A stretch of DNA of 64,000 bases from Bursaphelenchus xylophilus (GCA_904066235.2 CAJFCV020000002.1:6882001-6946000); one strand, 5' to 3'. Counted from the first letter of the stretch, positions 44,799 to 56,823 are shown. The notes: generated by a model not told the origin, from the sequence alone. Made by a program: numbers and translations.

Positions 44799-47649
44799 TT
44801 ACAATTTCTTGTATTTTTCTTTGAGTTGTTCATATTTTACACGGTCAGCTTTTGACACTGATGGAGTAATCCTTTGACTAGCTTCAATGAAATGTGCAAA
44901 AGTTATAGCTTCTACAGGATTATTGTTTAATCTTTCCCTTAACGCCTGGACACCGGCTTGGTGCACAAGAGCGGAGAGATCGGCGCCACTGAAATTGTAA
45001 TGTGTAGTTGATGACAATGCCTTTACTCCAAGACTTGCAAAAAACCTACGTGTAACCTTGCAAGGCAGGCAGAGCAGCGACTTCTTCAAAGCGGACATCT
45101 GGAGAGATCTTCGGATGGGTTCCATTCTTGGTGGACTTCCGAAGGATATCAACACGATCTTCCATGTTAGGAAAGTCAACAAAGACGACCTTGTCCAAAC
45201 GACCTGGCCTCATAATAGCGCCATCTACCATATCTGGTCTATTGGTGGCTGCCATCAAAAAGACTTCCTTCCTGGCGTGGATTCCATCCATTTCAGTCAA
45301 CATCTGGTTTACTAGACGTGCCGATCCCGAGGTCTCGTTACTGCTACGCTTGGGACAGAGAGCATCAACTTCGTCAAAGAAAATGACACATGGCGCTGAG
45401 TCTCGAGCACGTTGAAATACTGTTCTGACAGCCTTTTCGCTTTCTCCAACGTACTAAAGGACGCAATTTATCACACAGTTACCGTACTCACCATATTCAG
45501 GAGCTCGGGGCCTTTGACACTGATGAAGTTAAACCCGGATTCATTAGCTACCGCCTTGGCGAGCAAAGTCTTTCCACACCCAGGTGGGCCGCATAACAAC
45601 ACGCCCTGTGGCTGGTTCCCAATACCGAGGGCTTCATAGGATTCTCGATATTTGACCTGGTTGAGTATAGACCATTCCAGTTCTGACCGTACATCCTTCA
45701 GGGCCCCAATATCGTCCCAGGTGACATCTGGTACCGTCGCAAAGCCTTCTCGAATCGCAGATGGACTGACTACATTTAACGCGCGTTCGAAATCTTTAAA
45801 TTCCACCTCGACAGTTTCCAACTTTTCTGATTCATCGTCTCCAATATTGCCAAAGGATATTACAACTAAAAACAGAATCCTTAGCGTGCTTCGGTTACTG
45901 ATATCAATGTTTGTAACGACAACTTACGCCTTTCTATTTCTCTTTTCTTCTCTTTAGAATCCATTTTTTTCCTTTCAATGAAGGTTCCAAGGACCCGATC
46001 AGTAGCTGAAACCAATGCTTCTCGAGCTAACGCCACTAAATCAGCTCCAACATATCCCGGAGTCAGCCTGGCAATTTGTTTAAGTGAAACGTCCTCAGCA
46101 AACTGTATTTTACTGCAAACAACGGATAAGATCTCTCTCCTTGCGTTCTCGTCAGGGATTCCAATCGAGAGTTCTTTGTCGAATCGACCAGGCCTCCTTA
46201 GGGCCAAATCGATTGATTCGAGTCTGCTGGTTGTGGCCAAGACAAACACTTGGCCTTTACTTGTCGATTGATTCTCCACGGAGATGTTTCCGCCATTGTC
46301 GAACTGCACTCTTAGTGGTTGCTCAGTGCTACTGCTCGCTTGATTTTCATTGTGGGCCAAGTCTGAATCAAAGACATATCATGTATGATTACATTAATTA
46401 CATCACTATCTCTTAAAGTAACTAACCATCAAAGCAAGCGATCAGTTGAGTGACAATCCTCTTTTCCATCTCCCTTTGAGCGGTATCCCTCCTTGATGAG
46501 ATTATATCCACATCATCTAGTAGCAACAAACAAGGCCCATTCTCCCGTGCCTGCTGGAACAATTGCCTGATCTTGTTTTCACTTTCTCCACTAACTCCTG
46601 AGATCAATTCTGTACATGCAACTTGAATCATCGGCATTTCTAGTTCTCCTGCCAAGCTCTGTGCAAACCGCGTCTTCCCACATCCAGGCGGTCCATGGAT
46701 TAGAAGTCCGACGGGGCCTTGGACCCCCTGCTTCTCGTAGATTTTCCGTCGTTTCATATGCAACAGGAATCTAAGGCCTTCGATTGTTTGACTGTCTACT
46801 CCTCCCATATCAACAGTCCTCACTGATGGAACTTCCGATTTAAACATGCTCCTTTCCGTCGTTGCACTTGATTTCCGCGTATTCCGCTTCTTTACAACAG
46901 GTTCTTGTGTATCACGAACAGTTTCTTTGGGAATCGATACCCCATTCGTTTGTGCAGGCAGAGCAGGCATGGTAATACAATTGTTGTTTATGGGCTTAGT
47001 AGAGATGGTTGGGGAAACGGTAGCCAGAGCAGGAATCGGTTTGTTATGGGCGTATAACGCTTGAAGGGTGCTATTCCCAAAATTCGTATCCTAAAATACA
47101 AGAAATTATTGCTGATGTAAACAGTAAAATTCAAGCAAAGGGGCTGTACTACCTTAGCCCCCAAAAATAATTATCAAAAATTGATATCGAGAAACTTACA
47201 GGGTATTCTTTTGCGTCCTGATCGCCATGGTCGGAATCTGACAGCGTGATTGGATCCTTACTGAAAGAATGCTCGGGTGCAAACATAGGGAAACTAGAAC
47301 AGTTCTCAATAAAGCCCTGTAACAACGCAGCAACGTCCACCCCGTTTTGATCTTCTTTATTACTATATGTACAACTACTGCTTTCGCTCCCACTCATTTT
47401 CCGCTTTCTTCGAGGAAACTTTTGCGTTTGGTTCTCTTCATCTTGCCGTCTCACTATCTCATATAAATCGGGATGCTTTGCCTTCAGATGTTTCTTGGAG
47501 TTGGTGGTATTTGGTGGAGCGTTTAACTTCTGACCACAACTTGCACACGTCTGAGACAAATTCTCTTCATCAATTCTGAAGAACTGCCATACGGGATTTC
47601 CATATCGGCGTTGGATCGTAGGCGAATTTAAGTTTACATAAGCCGTCAT
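44799..47649 (-). CDS. NVL: NVL-type double AAA ATPase with N-terminal BED zinc finger
   Basis: Nuclear AAA ATPase for 60S ribosome assembly (worm MAC-1). The N-terminal exon encodes a BED-type finger ([20 protein letters not shown] and [13 protein letters not shown]), then a Ser/Asp-rich region. The next exon joins in phase (EYP/DTNFGN). D1 has Walker [11 protein letters not shown] and Walker [10 protein letters not shown], with Asp where Glu is usual. D2 has Walker [16 protein letters not shown], Walker [15 protein letters not shown] and the arginine fingers RPGRLD. The D2 linker [15 protein letters not shown] and the closing [15 protein letters not shown] match NVL. The BED finger is not part of NVL as I know it; a fusion or a nematode acquisition is possible. 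NVL identity is strong, the fusion is inferred from one in-frame splice. Confidence 0.88.
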
Positions 47650-49099
47650 GGCTTAAGAACCTAGAGACAAGAAGAATCACTAATTTTTATCGCGGCACAA
47701 GGTATTTTTGCGGTAAATCTCAAAAAGAAAATTTTTGGGTGATAAAAAATAAACAGAAACTAAAGCACGGAACGACAGACGCTCAACAATGGCTCTCGTA
47801 ATACATACGAGTGATACAAATAATCAGAAACTCACTAAAAACTTTTTTCTGTCCTAAATTATCACATCAGATGCTCTCCGTGATTGCGCAACAAATACCG
47901 AACTATTTTGTCTGTGCTCGCGCCGTTCTTTCGATACTTTCGGAACTCAGAACCCCACGAAGCCTTGACCGAAATCTTATTCAAATTATAAAGAAACGAA
48001 CGATAAACACTATCGAGAGAATGACCACTGTCCATTGAATGGACAGTGGCCATTCTCGAGGCAAAGGAACGGGAACAGAGAGCGAGCAACACAAAGGAAG
48101 GAAGAGAGGGCGGAGAGAGAGCTTGGCCCACTTTGGAGGCGGCGGTTTGCATGAAATGAGAGAGACGAAACGGGGAATTGGGTGGACATCGTCGTTCCGC
48201 TCCGTTCCCAACAACTTTACTTTTTGTATGATCGGGGAGCGGAGGTATTATGTTCCGAGAGTGACGCGCAAATCTCTAATTACTGCCCTACACTCCAGTC
48301 CAAAAGTGCATTTTTAAAAGTACTGAAAGCCAGGAACATCGATCGAGTACGTTTAAATGGACAGTACTGTAAAGTAATTACAACGGATAGAAAACACAAA
48401 AATGGACGTTTGAAGCACAGTGAAAGACAAACTCTTACATCCACTCATAGACTTCGAAGTCATATTATGTAGAAAAGCATCAAAATATGACGTTTTCCGA
48501 GTTTAAAATGACCCAACCGAAACCACTAAACCCACACGACGAATGGATGTATAATTCGGAATAATACGACCAGCGCACGGGATCCGAAGAGAAGAAAGGG
48601 CAAGAGAGCAACGCCGAACAGCGCGTGTCCACAACGGACTCTGAACGTCGCGTCCGACTGACCCGATGACCTCTGAGAACGGGGAACGCGCGAACGAGCC
48701 ACAGCGCTCGTTTGGTCGGTCGAGGGGAGGGCGGAGGCAAAGGACTGAGTGGTCAGGTGTCGAGAGAGGAAAAGGGAATGCGGCGAAGATAGCGACGGAA
48801 CGGAGTGGACATCGTACAGCCCCACTGACCCCCTTTTAGTGGACCCTAGCCGAGCTGTTCTCTTCTCCCCCGCCGCTTTCGGGTGTCCAAGACATTCGGC
48901 GTGACCTTTTCGGGCGTCTGACCGCATCATCCTCACCGAGGGAACCATTATGACTGTGATTGCGTTTGTAGTTATACATGAGTAATTTTGAGATGGACGC
49001 TGTGCTTGACACAAAACTTTTTGAGAACAGTCTCTCTGAATACTGTTTTCTTAGACAACTCAAGCTCATGCCGTAACAGGGCTAACATTTAACGCTAAC
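47650..49099. other. Intergenic region, GC-rich in its distal part
   Basis: About 1.45 kb. Both strands at 48060-49010 contain open frames rich in Arg/Ser/Pro, typical of unconstrained GC-rich DNA; none matches a family I know. A perfect-looking palindrome lies at 48014-48060. Related GGAACGGAGTGGACATCGT-like motifs occur near 48180-48210 and 48795-48820 in opposite orientation, a weak spaced inverted repeat. Confidence 0.4.
48014..48060. repeat. Near-perfect 41-bp palindrome
   Basis: GAGAATGACCACTGTCCATT joins directly to GAATGGACAGTGGCCATTCTC with almost no loop and one mismatch (A opposite C). Flanking CGAGA/CTCGAG extends the symmetry. It could be a protein-binding palindrome, a replication-slippage scar or a hairpin RNA. 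Confidence 0.7.
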
Positions 49100-49417
49100 T
49101 TACACAACTTGTTTCTTCGGAAGTTGGCGCTTCCGTTTATTTGGAGTCATGCCTGAGGGAATGATCTCAACTTGAAGGCCTTGAAGGGCCGAAGTGATCA
49201 TGCTGATAAAGAGAGGCTCTTTGTAACGAGTGTATTCACTGAAAAACGCCAAAATAGGGGTTTTCGTAAATCAAAAATGATGGGCGAGAAAGAGAATCAC
49301 TAACCTGTATACATTCTTAAGTTCTGTGCTGATCATGGACACCTCTGGGAGGGTGCCACCCTCCAGACACTCTTTGATCCTCTTCTTCAACAAAATTTCA
49401 GCAACTCGAGGTGCCAT
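49100..49417 (-). CDS. Small protein resembling the NVL N-terminal domain
   Basis: Two exons give about 83 residues: MAPRVAEILLKKRIKECLEG, TLPEVSMISTELKNVYSEYTRY, then FISMITSALQGLQVEIIPSG and an NLS-like NKRKRQLPKK. Spacing of hydrophobic residues (L..RI...L, V..I...L..VY..Y.R) resembles the N-terminal nucleolin-binding domain of vertebrate NVL. The ORF ends QVV-stop, but GTAAGT overlaps the stop, so the second exon may instead splice onward, possibly towards NVL 1.4 kb downstream on the same strand. I could not find an acceptor giving a correct frame with the BED exon. It is either a separate gene or the 5' exons of NVL. Confidence 0.55.
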
Positions 49418-50179
49418 AACAAAGGGTTAGCAGAATTAGAGGCTTAGCAGTTACCAATCTAAATCAAATTCGCATTAATACTGGTTCTTCCAGAACAGCA
49501 ACACTTTTCAATGATCATTATTAACCTTTAATTGTTTAAAAAAGTCGAACGGCAACAAAACCGGAGTGTTGGAAACAATTGAAACAGTAATAATTTGATA
49601 TTTAATTCATTTCAACGTTATCAATTGTATAATATCAGGGCACAATAATGTAGGGATATATCCGTTAGACGGCGAGGGAAGCAGAAATGAAGCCGGACGC
49701 ACTTCAACAAGACAACAACGGAGGAGTAAGTATGTAAGGATGAACTGTAAGTGAACAGCTGCAATATTTACAAGAAAAAAACCAAATTGGGAAGATCAGG
49801 AGATCAGAGAGTCGCCCAGACAGCGGACAACAGTCTCCGGAGAAATCAGTTACGATGTAAAAGACAATGCTGTGCAACAAAATAATTATGCGTAACTTGG
49901 CAAAGAAATTAGGATTTAATTCGGTAATCTACTCGTTTACCATCTGACTCCCACAAAAACTCTAAAGAAGACAAAACGTTTTCTGGATTGGACGCCAAAG
50001 CAAATAAATATTAGGTTAGAATTAGAAGACACCAAAATACAGACCAAATAGAAAATGATTCACAATTGATCAATCCAAGTATTCTCTTGAAATTCTTAAT
50101 AATAAAGTATTAAAGATCAGATTAGCTTCAAAAAAGACTACAGGTCTTGACCAACACAATTAAAAAATTAGAATTTCTG
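49418..50179. other. 3' region of the SSBP gene
   Basis: About 760 bp, AT-rich, directly downstream of the SSBP stop on the minus strand. No ORF, RNA gene or inverted repeat of note. AATAAA-like signals occur near 50098-50103 (plus strand only). Confidence 0.4.
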
Positions 50180-51846
50180 TCATTGCTGTAATTTGAAATC
50201 CTCGATCAGACTGGCTTTGATCTTGGATATCATCTCTTTTTCACTTCCATCAGTCTTCTCCGAATGGAAGTTTCCACTTGACCCAAAGTCCATCATGTTG
50301 GGATTATCGCCTCCAGAAGTAGGAGTCATTTGCGCATTTTGTGGGTTGCTTTGGGGACCCATAAGACCACAATTCACGTTTGAATTAGGCGCTCCAGGTT
50401 GTGATTGCACTGAATTTGGTCCATGCAAGGCGGCTGCCGACGGTGGTCCGTTGTTGTGATGAGATCCAGGTCCTCCATGTTGAGGAGTTCCTCCATTTAC
50501 CACACCCACCATGTTAGAAGGAGACTGTTTGATCTCCATTTTAATGTCCATTTCATTATTCCCATTCAACATGTTACTTAACGAGCTTCCTGGATGAGTG
50601 TTAGGCTGATTTTCATTCGGGCCTCCGACTGAACTTGGCATCTGTCCATGTCCAGAGCCCACACTTGGGGGTCCGCCCATGTTGGGAACACTGGCAGGAG
50701 CTCCATTCATAGCGGGGACACTAGTTGGACCGGCGGAAGAGCTAGTTGGAGTGCCGGCAGAATTGTGATCCATTATTGCGAACTAAAACAGGTAAAATAG
50801 TCTCAAAAAATTATACTTACTTGACCGGGATGCATATTCTGGCTCATCATCATGTTGTAATGTTGGGCAGACATATTAGGATCGGTAGGCATAGGCCCAC
50901 TAGGACCTGGGCTAGGCATCATCGAGGGAGTTGAGCTGATCGGTGTTCCATTCATCATACCGTTCTAAAACCGTATGGAGTTTAAAAATTATTTTCACAT
51001 ATATTGTAAAACTATCAAAAAAACTTGCTCCAAAAGTTGGTGTTCCAGGGGAATCCATATACTGCCGGTAAGGAGGGCCTCCCATCCTAACATTCATTCT
51101 TCCTCCGTTGGCGGCATTTGGATGCATGGGCATCATCCGATCAAAACCTGGCCGGGGAACAAATTGACCTGGTACCTGGCCTCGTGGCCCCATAAATCGT
51201 GGAGGGAATCCCTGTTGATAACCTTAAACATCAAGGTCAAAAAATATCCAAAAATCAATAAAAGATTAAGAGGATTAACATACCTGGGACACCTCCGGGC
51301 ACCGGCGACGCTTGATTAGATGCATTCATGGCACTTTGTCGGTAGTATTCCGACATGTTAGGTGCCATGCCCACATTCATCTGGTTTGCAAACTAAACAA
51401 TATTGTTATGCCTTTCATCAAGAATATTCCAACATTAAAAACACTATATATACTCACCGGCGGAACTCCATTGCCCTGAAAAGTGTAATCCATAAAGGCC
51501 TTCGCTTCTACGGTTGCAGCGTCCTTGTCTTTTCTATCAGGTGTTGCTGTGTACAGGTCCCAGAATACCCTAACAAGAAAATACTTAAATTAATGTTAAA
51601 CTTACAGCCACCAATTCATCAAAAATCCAGGGCCTTCTGATGGGGCTGGGGCTGCCCCGTTCAATGCCTCTGCGACAAAAGATTCAGCCGCTTTTGGAGC
51701 ATTATAACACAAGTATTGATACACATAGTTATTCAATCTAAACATAAAAAACATTCAGAAGGCTATCAAACTCACTTATTCCTTGCCTCGTTCTCATTAA
51801 CCGATGCTGGAGGCATAGGGAATGGTTTTCCGGGGTTTCGATGCAT
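50180..51846 (-). CDS. sam-10: Single-stranded DNA-binding protein (SSBP2/3/4-like), LDB1 cofactor
   Basis: Nuclear adaptor that stabilises LDB1-LIM transcription complexes; the C. elegans counterpart SAM-10 acts in synapse patterning. Start MHRNPGKPFPMPP. The N-terminal LUFS/LisH domain is clear: NEARNKLNNYVYQYLCYNAP, FVAEALNG, GPGFLMNWW/LVFWDLYTATPDRKD. The remainder is the family's low-complexity Pro/Met/Gly/Asn-rich tail (GPRGQVPGQFVPRPGFDRM, GGPPSVGSGHGQMPSS), ending KASLIEDFKLQQ. About six exons, around 450 residues. Upstream (51847-52513) is a GC-rich region shared as a divergent promoter with the glucuronyltransferase gene. Confidence 0.9.
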
Positions 51847-52513
51847 CAAGTCCCTCCGCGGCTGTCTTCCGGATCAAAACATGCGCCTAAAATACAGAAC
51901 ACATTAATTACAACTGCAATCAAAGCATCGCGCCATTCGTGGATAACCACCACAGTCCTAACCGAAAAGGACGGCGAATAAGGGGACAAAACAGACGCCT
52001 CTACTCATCACGTCGACTCTGCCAACGCGGAAAAGAGAGGCAAAACAAGAGAATGGGCCAGGCAACGATCCATTAGAGAGATATCAGACAAAAAGAGAAG
52101 GCAGAGAGACGCGCCCTCCGCTCTCGCCGGGTTCCAGTGGAGTTCGAGGACGGGCAACAGCCCAAAGAAATCGTCTTTCTTCTGCAGGATAAAGGTTTAC
52201 CACCAAAACAAAAAAGAAAGGAATGAACATCTATCTTATTCTTGTCCCTCACCTCCCTCCCCCTCCATCATCTTTCAGTCGTCTGCACTTCTCTGTCGCT
52301 CGCGAAAATATCGGGAGCGAGTCCGAACCATCTTCTTTCCAAACGGACGAAGTGCCACGGAATCGATACAAGGGAATCCAAACGCCATGATTGATTTTAA
52401 AGCGCAAATTGCAATAGGCAGGGCGCTGCTTGCCAAAATATTTTCACAAAAATTAAACTGAAATCGAGATTACTCCACAAAATGTTTGGATAGAGGTGCA
52501 CAAATCCGCTGTG
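51847..52513. promoter_or_regulatory. Divergent region between SSBP and glucuronyltransferase genes
   Basis: About 670 bp separating head-to-head genes. GC-rich in 51950-52350 with pyrimidine-rich runs near 52235-52285. No gene or RNA recognised. It probably contains both promoters. Confidence 0.4.
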
Positions 52514-53660
52514 ATGTCACGTCACAACTATTATGTGAAAGTGCTGATTGCAGTTGGCTTGTTTTTGGCAGGTCAAACTCTGATGTCATGGAGAAGTTTA
52601 ATGCAGTTGGGCGAGGACAAGATGAGTTTAGAAGCGGAAACCCAGATGTTAGAAAGGAAACGAGATAACCTGATCGCAAAGATCCATGAATTAGAACGGA
52701 GCAAGCACAGGTTGGCTCTGCAGGAAGACAAATTGGATTTACAGTAAGGATTATATTGTTGATTATTTCTTTACGTTTAGGGTTCGTGACTTGCTACCAT
52801 TAAATAAGGAAAGGCTACACCTTCCTTTCATCTTCTTCATTACACCAACGAAGAAAAGACCTGCACAAAAAGCAGATCTTGTCAGACTTCTGCAGACCCT
52901 ATCTTACGTCCCAAATCTAATATGGATAATTGTCGAAGACTCGGAAAGTCAATCGGCCTCTTTAGACGACTTGGTTAAAACAAGTAAAGTCAAAGTTATC
53001 CATTTGAATGCTGAAACTCCTGAAAATATGCGAATGACGGATAAAGATCCTAATTGGAAGAAACCTCGAGGCGTAATCCAAAGAAATACTGCTTTGGAAT
53101 GGATAAGGTGAGTGTGCTTTAGTATATCATCGTCGTTTAGAACCAACTATATGAGTTTGAAAAAGGGAATAGTTTATTTCGGTGACGATGACAACGTTTA
53201 CAGCTGGGAGTTATTTGATGAGATGAGAAAGATAAAGAAGGTCGGCATTTGGCCAGTAGGCCTTGTTGGTGGACAACTGGTGGAGACGGCGGTTGTACAG
53301 GATGGAAAGGTATTGGCCTTCAATGCTAGTTGGAAAAACAGTCGGCCTTTTCCCATCGACATGGCCGGGTTTGCCATAAATATTACTCTTCTTCATGACT
53401 TTCCCAAAGCCGAGTTTTCGTTTGAGGTTCCAAGAGGCTATCAGGTAGTAAACGGTTTTGTTCTGTAGCTAATTTTTCAGGAATCCCACTTTCTTAGTGG
53501 TCTGAATTTAACTCGGTCCTCACTGGAACCTCTGGCAGATTACTGTACGCGAGTATTGGTGTGGCATACAAGAACCGAGAAAACGAAGCTGCAGAAAACG
53601 GATTATATTAGATTTGGAAACAAAAAACTGACTGATCTTGAGAAGTCTGCAGTTATATAA
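52514..53660 (+). CDS. Galactosyl-xylosyl beta-1,3-glucuronyltransferase (GT43, B3GAT-like)
   Basis: Golgi type II membrane enzyme adding glucuronic acid in proteoglycan-linker or HNK-1-type synthesis. A short cytosolic N-terminus MSRHNYYVK leads into one membrane helix (VLIAVGLFLAGQTL) and a coiled stem. The GT43 core starts PFIFFITPTKKRPAQKADLVRLLQTL. The donor-binding GIVYFGDDDNVYSWELFDEM has the DDD motif. GQLVETAVVQDGKV, PIDMAGFAIN, ESHFLSGL (catalytic glutamate) and VLVWHTRTEKTKL are all in place. Four exons total about 340 residues. It is likely the linker enzyme GlcAT-I (worm SQV-8) or a nematode paralogue; I cannot tell which. Confidence 0.93.
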
Positions 53661-53864
53661 TTTTTCACCTTCTGGTTAAAACGGGTACCATCGGTGTTAA
53701 ACGAACAAGGAAGGTCTTTGATATGCGATGCTCAGATTTTGTTTAAATTTTTCACCCATATCGGAGATAGGGACATATAAATTCCTGAAAGTTTTAACTC
53801 GCGCTTTGCAGGCACGGCCGAGGTGTTCAAAGATGACGCCGAGAGAGTGCGCAAAAGGAACATG

Positions 53865-55409
53865 TACAGTAGCTGCCAAAAAACTGTCAATTTTTTTGTT
53901 TTTTGTGTAACTCTGCTCAACGTGGACGGATTTCAACGAAACAAACACCATTCTGTAGAGAGTTACTGCTGTTATCTAATGGTGTAGCGGTTGGAGCGAT
54001 TTTACATCTTAGTGTGTAACAACTGTCGATGTAAAATTTTTGGAAGGACAAAAAACTGTCAATTTTTCCAAAAAAATTTTACCGCTTGCATACGTCGCGC
54101 CAAATCATGGGCTTATACATTCCGATATTTAAATAAAGTCCCACTGCACATAATTAACCATCAAAGGGAGCCAAGAAAGTTAATTTAGTAGACCTTTTGG
54201 TGGTCCCAAGTTCGATACCCCAAAACATGACGTTTAAGAAAAAATCGATTTTTTTCTTTGACTTAGCATTAACGCAATGCCTTGCAGTAGACGTTAGACA
54301 ACCTACAATTAAAATATAATAATGATTGGGAACCTAAATGTAAGTCTACGGACTCCACTTGACATTCAAGTTTCTCCGGTAATCGAGTTTCTGTAGAGAC
54401 TTGGCCTTGTTGTCCCCGCCTTTGTAACAACTTGCTAATGCTTTATCAATACATGATCACAGATGTTCTAGAAGCATTTTATGGGCATTTGTGGGACGGC
54501 GATGCCAGTCGCACAAGAATTACGGAGGGTTATGTTGTCATTAACAAAAAAAATTTTTTGTGGAAACTTGCAAGTCAGCTTAAGACTTTAGAAACACGTT
54601 AGAGGGAGTGAAATTACGTTAGAAATGTCAGGAATGGCTGTAAATGTATGGGACAACATCTTGCTTGTCCTTACGCTGGGTTATTTCCATCCTATGGAGA
54701 GTGAAAATCGAGACAACAGTTTTTCTTCAAAAATTCCATTTAGGAGCTTTTTATTTTACGCGCAAAGTACGGGCCTGGCGCGGTATCGGTTCTGAACTGT
54801 TCACTGTTAACATGGGTGCCTTCTGTCGCTTTGGAACTACGATTAGAGGTGTCTGCGGAAGCACCCGGGCTGAAGTTCCACGGTACATCTACTGCCAGAA
54901 AAACTTGAATGTCAAGTGGAGTCCGTAGACTTACATTTAGGCTCCCAATCATTGTTCTATTTTAATTGTAGGTTGTCTAGCTTCTACTGCAAGGCATTGC
55001 GTTAATGCTAAGTCAAAGAAAAAAATCGATTTTTTCTTAAACGTCATGTTTTGGGGTATCGAACTTGGGACCACCAAAAGGTCTACTAAATTAACTTTCT
55101 TGGCTCCCTTTGATGGTTAATTATGTGCAGTGGGACTTTATTTAAATATCGGAATGTATAAGCCCATGATTTGGCGCGACGTATGCAAGCGGTAAAATTT
55201 TTTTGGAAAAATTGACAGTTTTTTGTCCTTCCAAAAATTTTACATCGACAGTTGTTACACACTAAGATGTAAAATCGCTCCAACCGCTACACCATTAGAT
55301 AACAGCAGTAACTCTCTACAGAATGGTGTTTGTTTCGTTGAAATACGTCCACGTTGAGCAGAGTTACACAAAAAACAAAAAAATTGACAGTTTTTTGGCA
55401 GCTACTGTA
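53865..55409. mobile_element. Tc1-like TA-flanked foldback element with about 0.5-kb inverted arms
   Basis: TACAGTAGCTGCCAAAAAAC at 53865 is inverted exactly at the right end (55409). The two arms, about 53865-54372 and 54902-55409, are nearly identical; an accidental 66-codon open frame is the same in both (53991-54188 and 55086-55283). TA plus CAGT ends fit Tc1/mariner insertion. The 530-bp centre has an open frame at 54644-54928 unlike any transposase I know, so the element is probably non-autonomous. The flanks 53700-53860 and 55412-55580 are themselves diverged inverted copies of each other, suggesting insertion into, or extension of, an older foldback. Confidence 0.88.
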
Positions 55410-55711
55410 TGATTTTTTTGCCAAAATGCGCGGAAAGTGTCACATCCTTTTGACTTAAAAATCTCGATCGTTTTCGTTTCTGCAAAGCACGACCTCGGAA
55501 TCCCGCGTAGAAAAAATCAAAATCCAAGTTTCTGCCAAGTTTCATCAAAATCTGAGCGTCGCACTTCAAGTAGTTTCCTTGTAAGTATAATAGTGCTAAG
55601 TATTTAAGCATAATAAATTAAAAGGTATTTGATTTGGGGTTTCTCGTGAGGTTGACTAGCCTTTGGATACTGTTTAGAAGGTTATAATCATAGTAACACA
55701 TGCAGGTAACA

Positions 55712-56823
55712 ATGGGAGAGAGAAAAGGTCAGAATTTCTATTACCCACCGGATTTCAATTACAAGAAACATAAGAATTTGAACCATTATCATGGCACTCA
55801 TGCTCTTCGTGAAAGGGCATCCAAGATCAAGGAAGGAATATTGGTAATTCGGTTTGAAATGCCGTTCAATGTCTGGTGTCTGGGATGCAATAATCATGTT
55901 GGAATGGGCGTACGATACAATGCAGAAAAGAAGAAGATCGGGATGTATTACACGACACCTCTCTATGAATTCCGGATGAAATGTCATCTCTGTGACAATT
56001 ATTTTGTCATTCGGACAGATCCAAAGGTATTATTAGGTAAAAAAACGTAATAAAATTTTAGAATTTTGATTATGAGATGGTGGAAGGATTACGAAGACAG
56101 GACAAACGCTTTGATCCCTCGGACGTCGATAACTTGGGTGCAGTTGATAGAACTTTCCAACAGAAATTGGCCGGAGATGCTATGTTTAAAGCTGAACATC
56201 AAAAGGATGACAAAAAGAAGGCGGAGGATAACGAACATCAAATAGAGAAGTTGGAGAGGATCAAACAGAGGGATCGGAATGCTTACGACATGAACTGTGA
56301 ACTCAGAAGGCAATTTAGGTATCAGAAAAAAATTTTAAACGAACAAAGAGCTGCTGATGACGAATTAAAACAAAGGCTTTCTTTGAATATTGACCTAATG
56401 CCTAGCACAAGTGAGGATCAAAAGATGGCCAACAGAATCTTACGTCTCAAGGATGTAAAGTGTAAGTTTCACGTTAAAATGATTATCTGTTTAGCACATG
56501 ATGAACATCGAGAAGAGGAAAGACAGAAAATCGAAAATGAATCCATCTTCCGGCCATCAGCATCAAGGAAGGATACAATAAAAGGGATCAGGTTAAAGCT
56601 TAAGCCGGTCCAGAGAGATGCGGGATCTAAATTGGATTTGAATGGGATCATTATCAAGAAATGTAAACCGTCTCACGGTGAGATAAAAGAAGAAATCGTG
56701 TTGGATGATGATGTTAACGGACTGGCGGAAGAGAAAGCTGCACCAGAAACCTCTCGTGCGATCATTGAGAAGACAGATGATACCTCAATATCTGCATTGG
56801 TTGATTACGAGGACAGTGATTAA
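55712..56823 (+). CDS. YJU2B: Splicing factor YJU2B/CCDC130 (CWC16 family)
   Basis: Spliceosome-associated protein of the CWC16 family. Start MGERKGQNFYYPPDFN, a near-invariant opening. GILVIRFEMPFNVWCLGCNNH and KIGMYYTTPLYEFRMKCHLC supply the zinc-binding cysteine pairs. The C-terminal half is a charged helix (KLERIKQRDRNAYDMNCEL, EEERQKIENESIFRPSASRK) with an acidic end SALVDYEDSD. Three exons. An upstream in-frame ATG at 55700 (MQVTMGERK) exists, but the family start is the inner one. It ends 160 bp from the convergent DIMT1 gene. Confidence 0.95.

Noticed and set aside
48480..49070. Long minus-strand open frames in GC-rich DNA
   Set aside because: Low-complexity Arg/Ser/Pro composition, overlapping frames on both strands and no splice or family support; likely chance.
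53991..54188. 66-codon open frame repeated in both arms of the foldback
   Set aside because: Identity of the two copies is explained by the inverted repeat; no similarity to transposase or other proteins was recognised.
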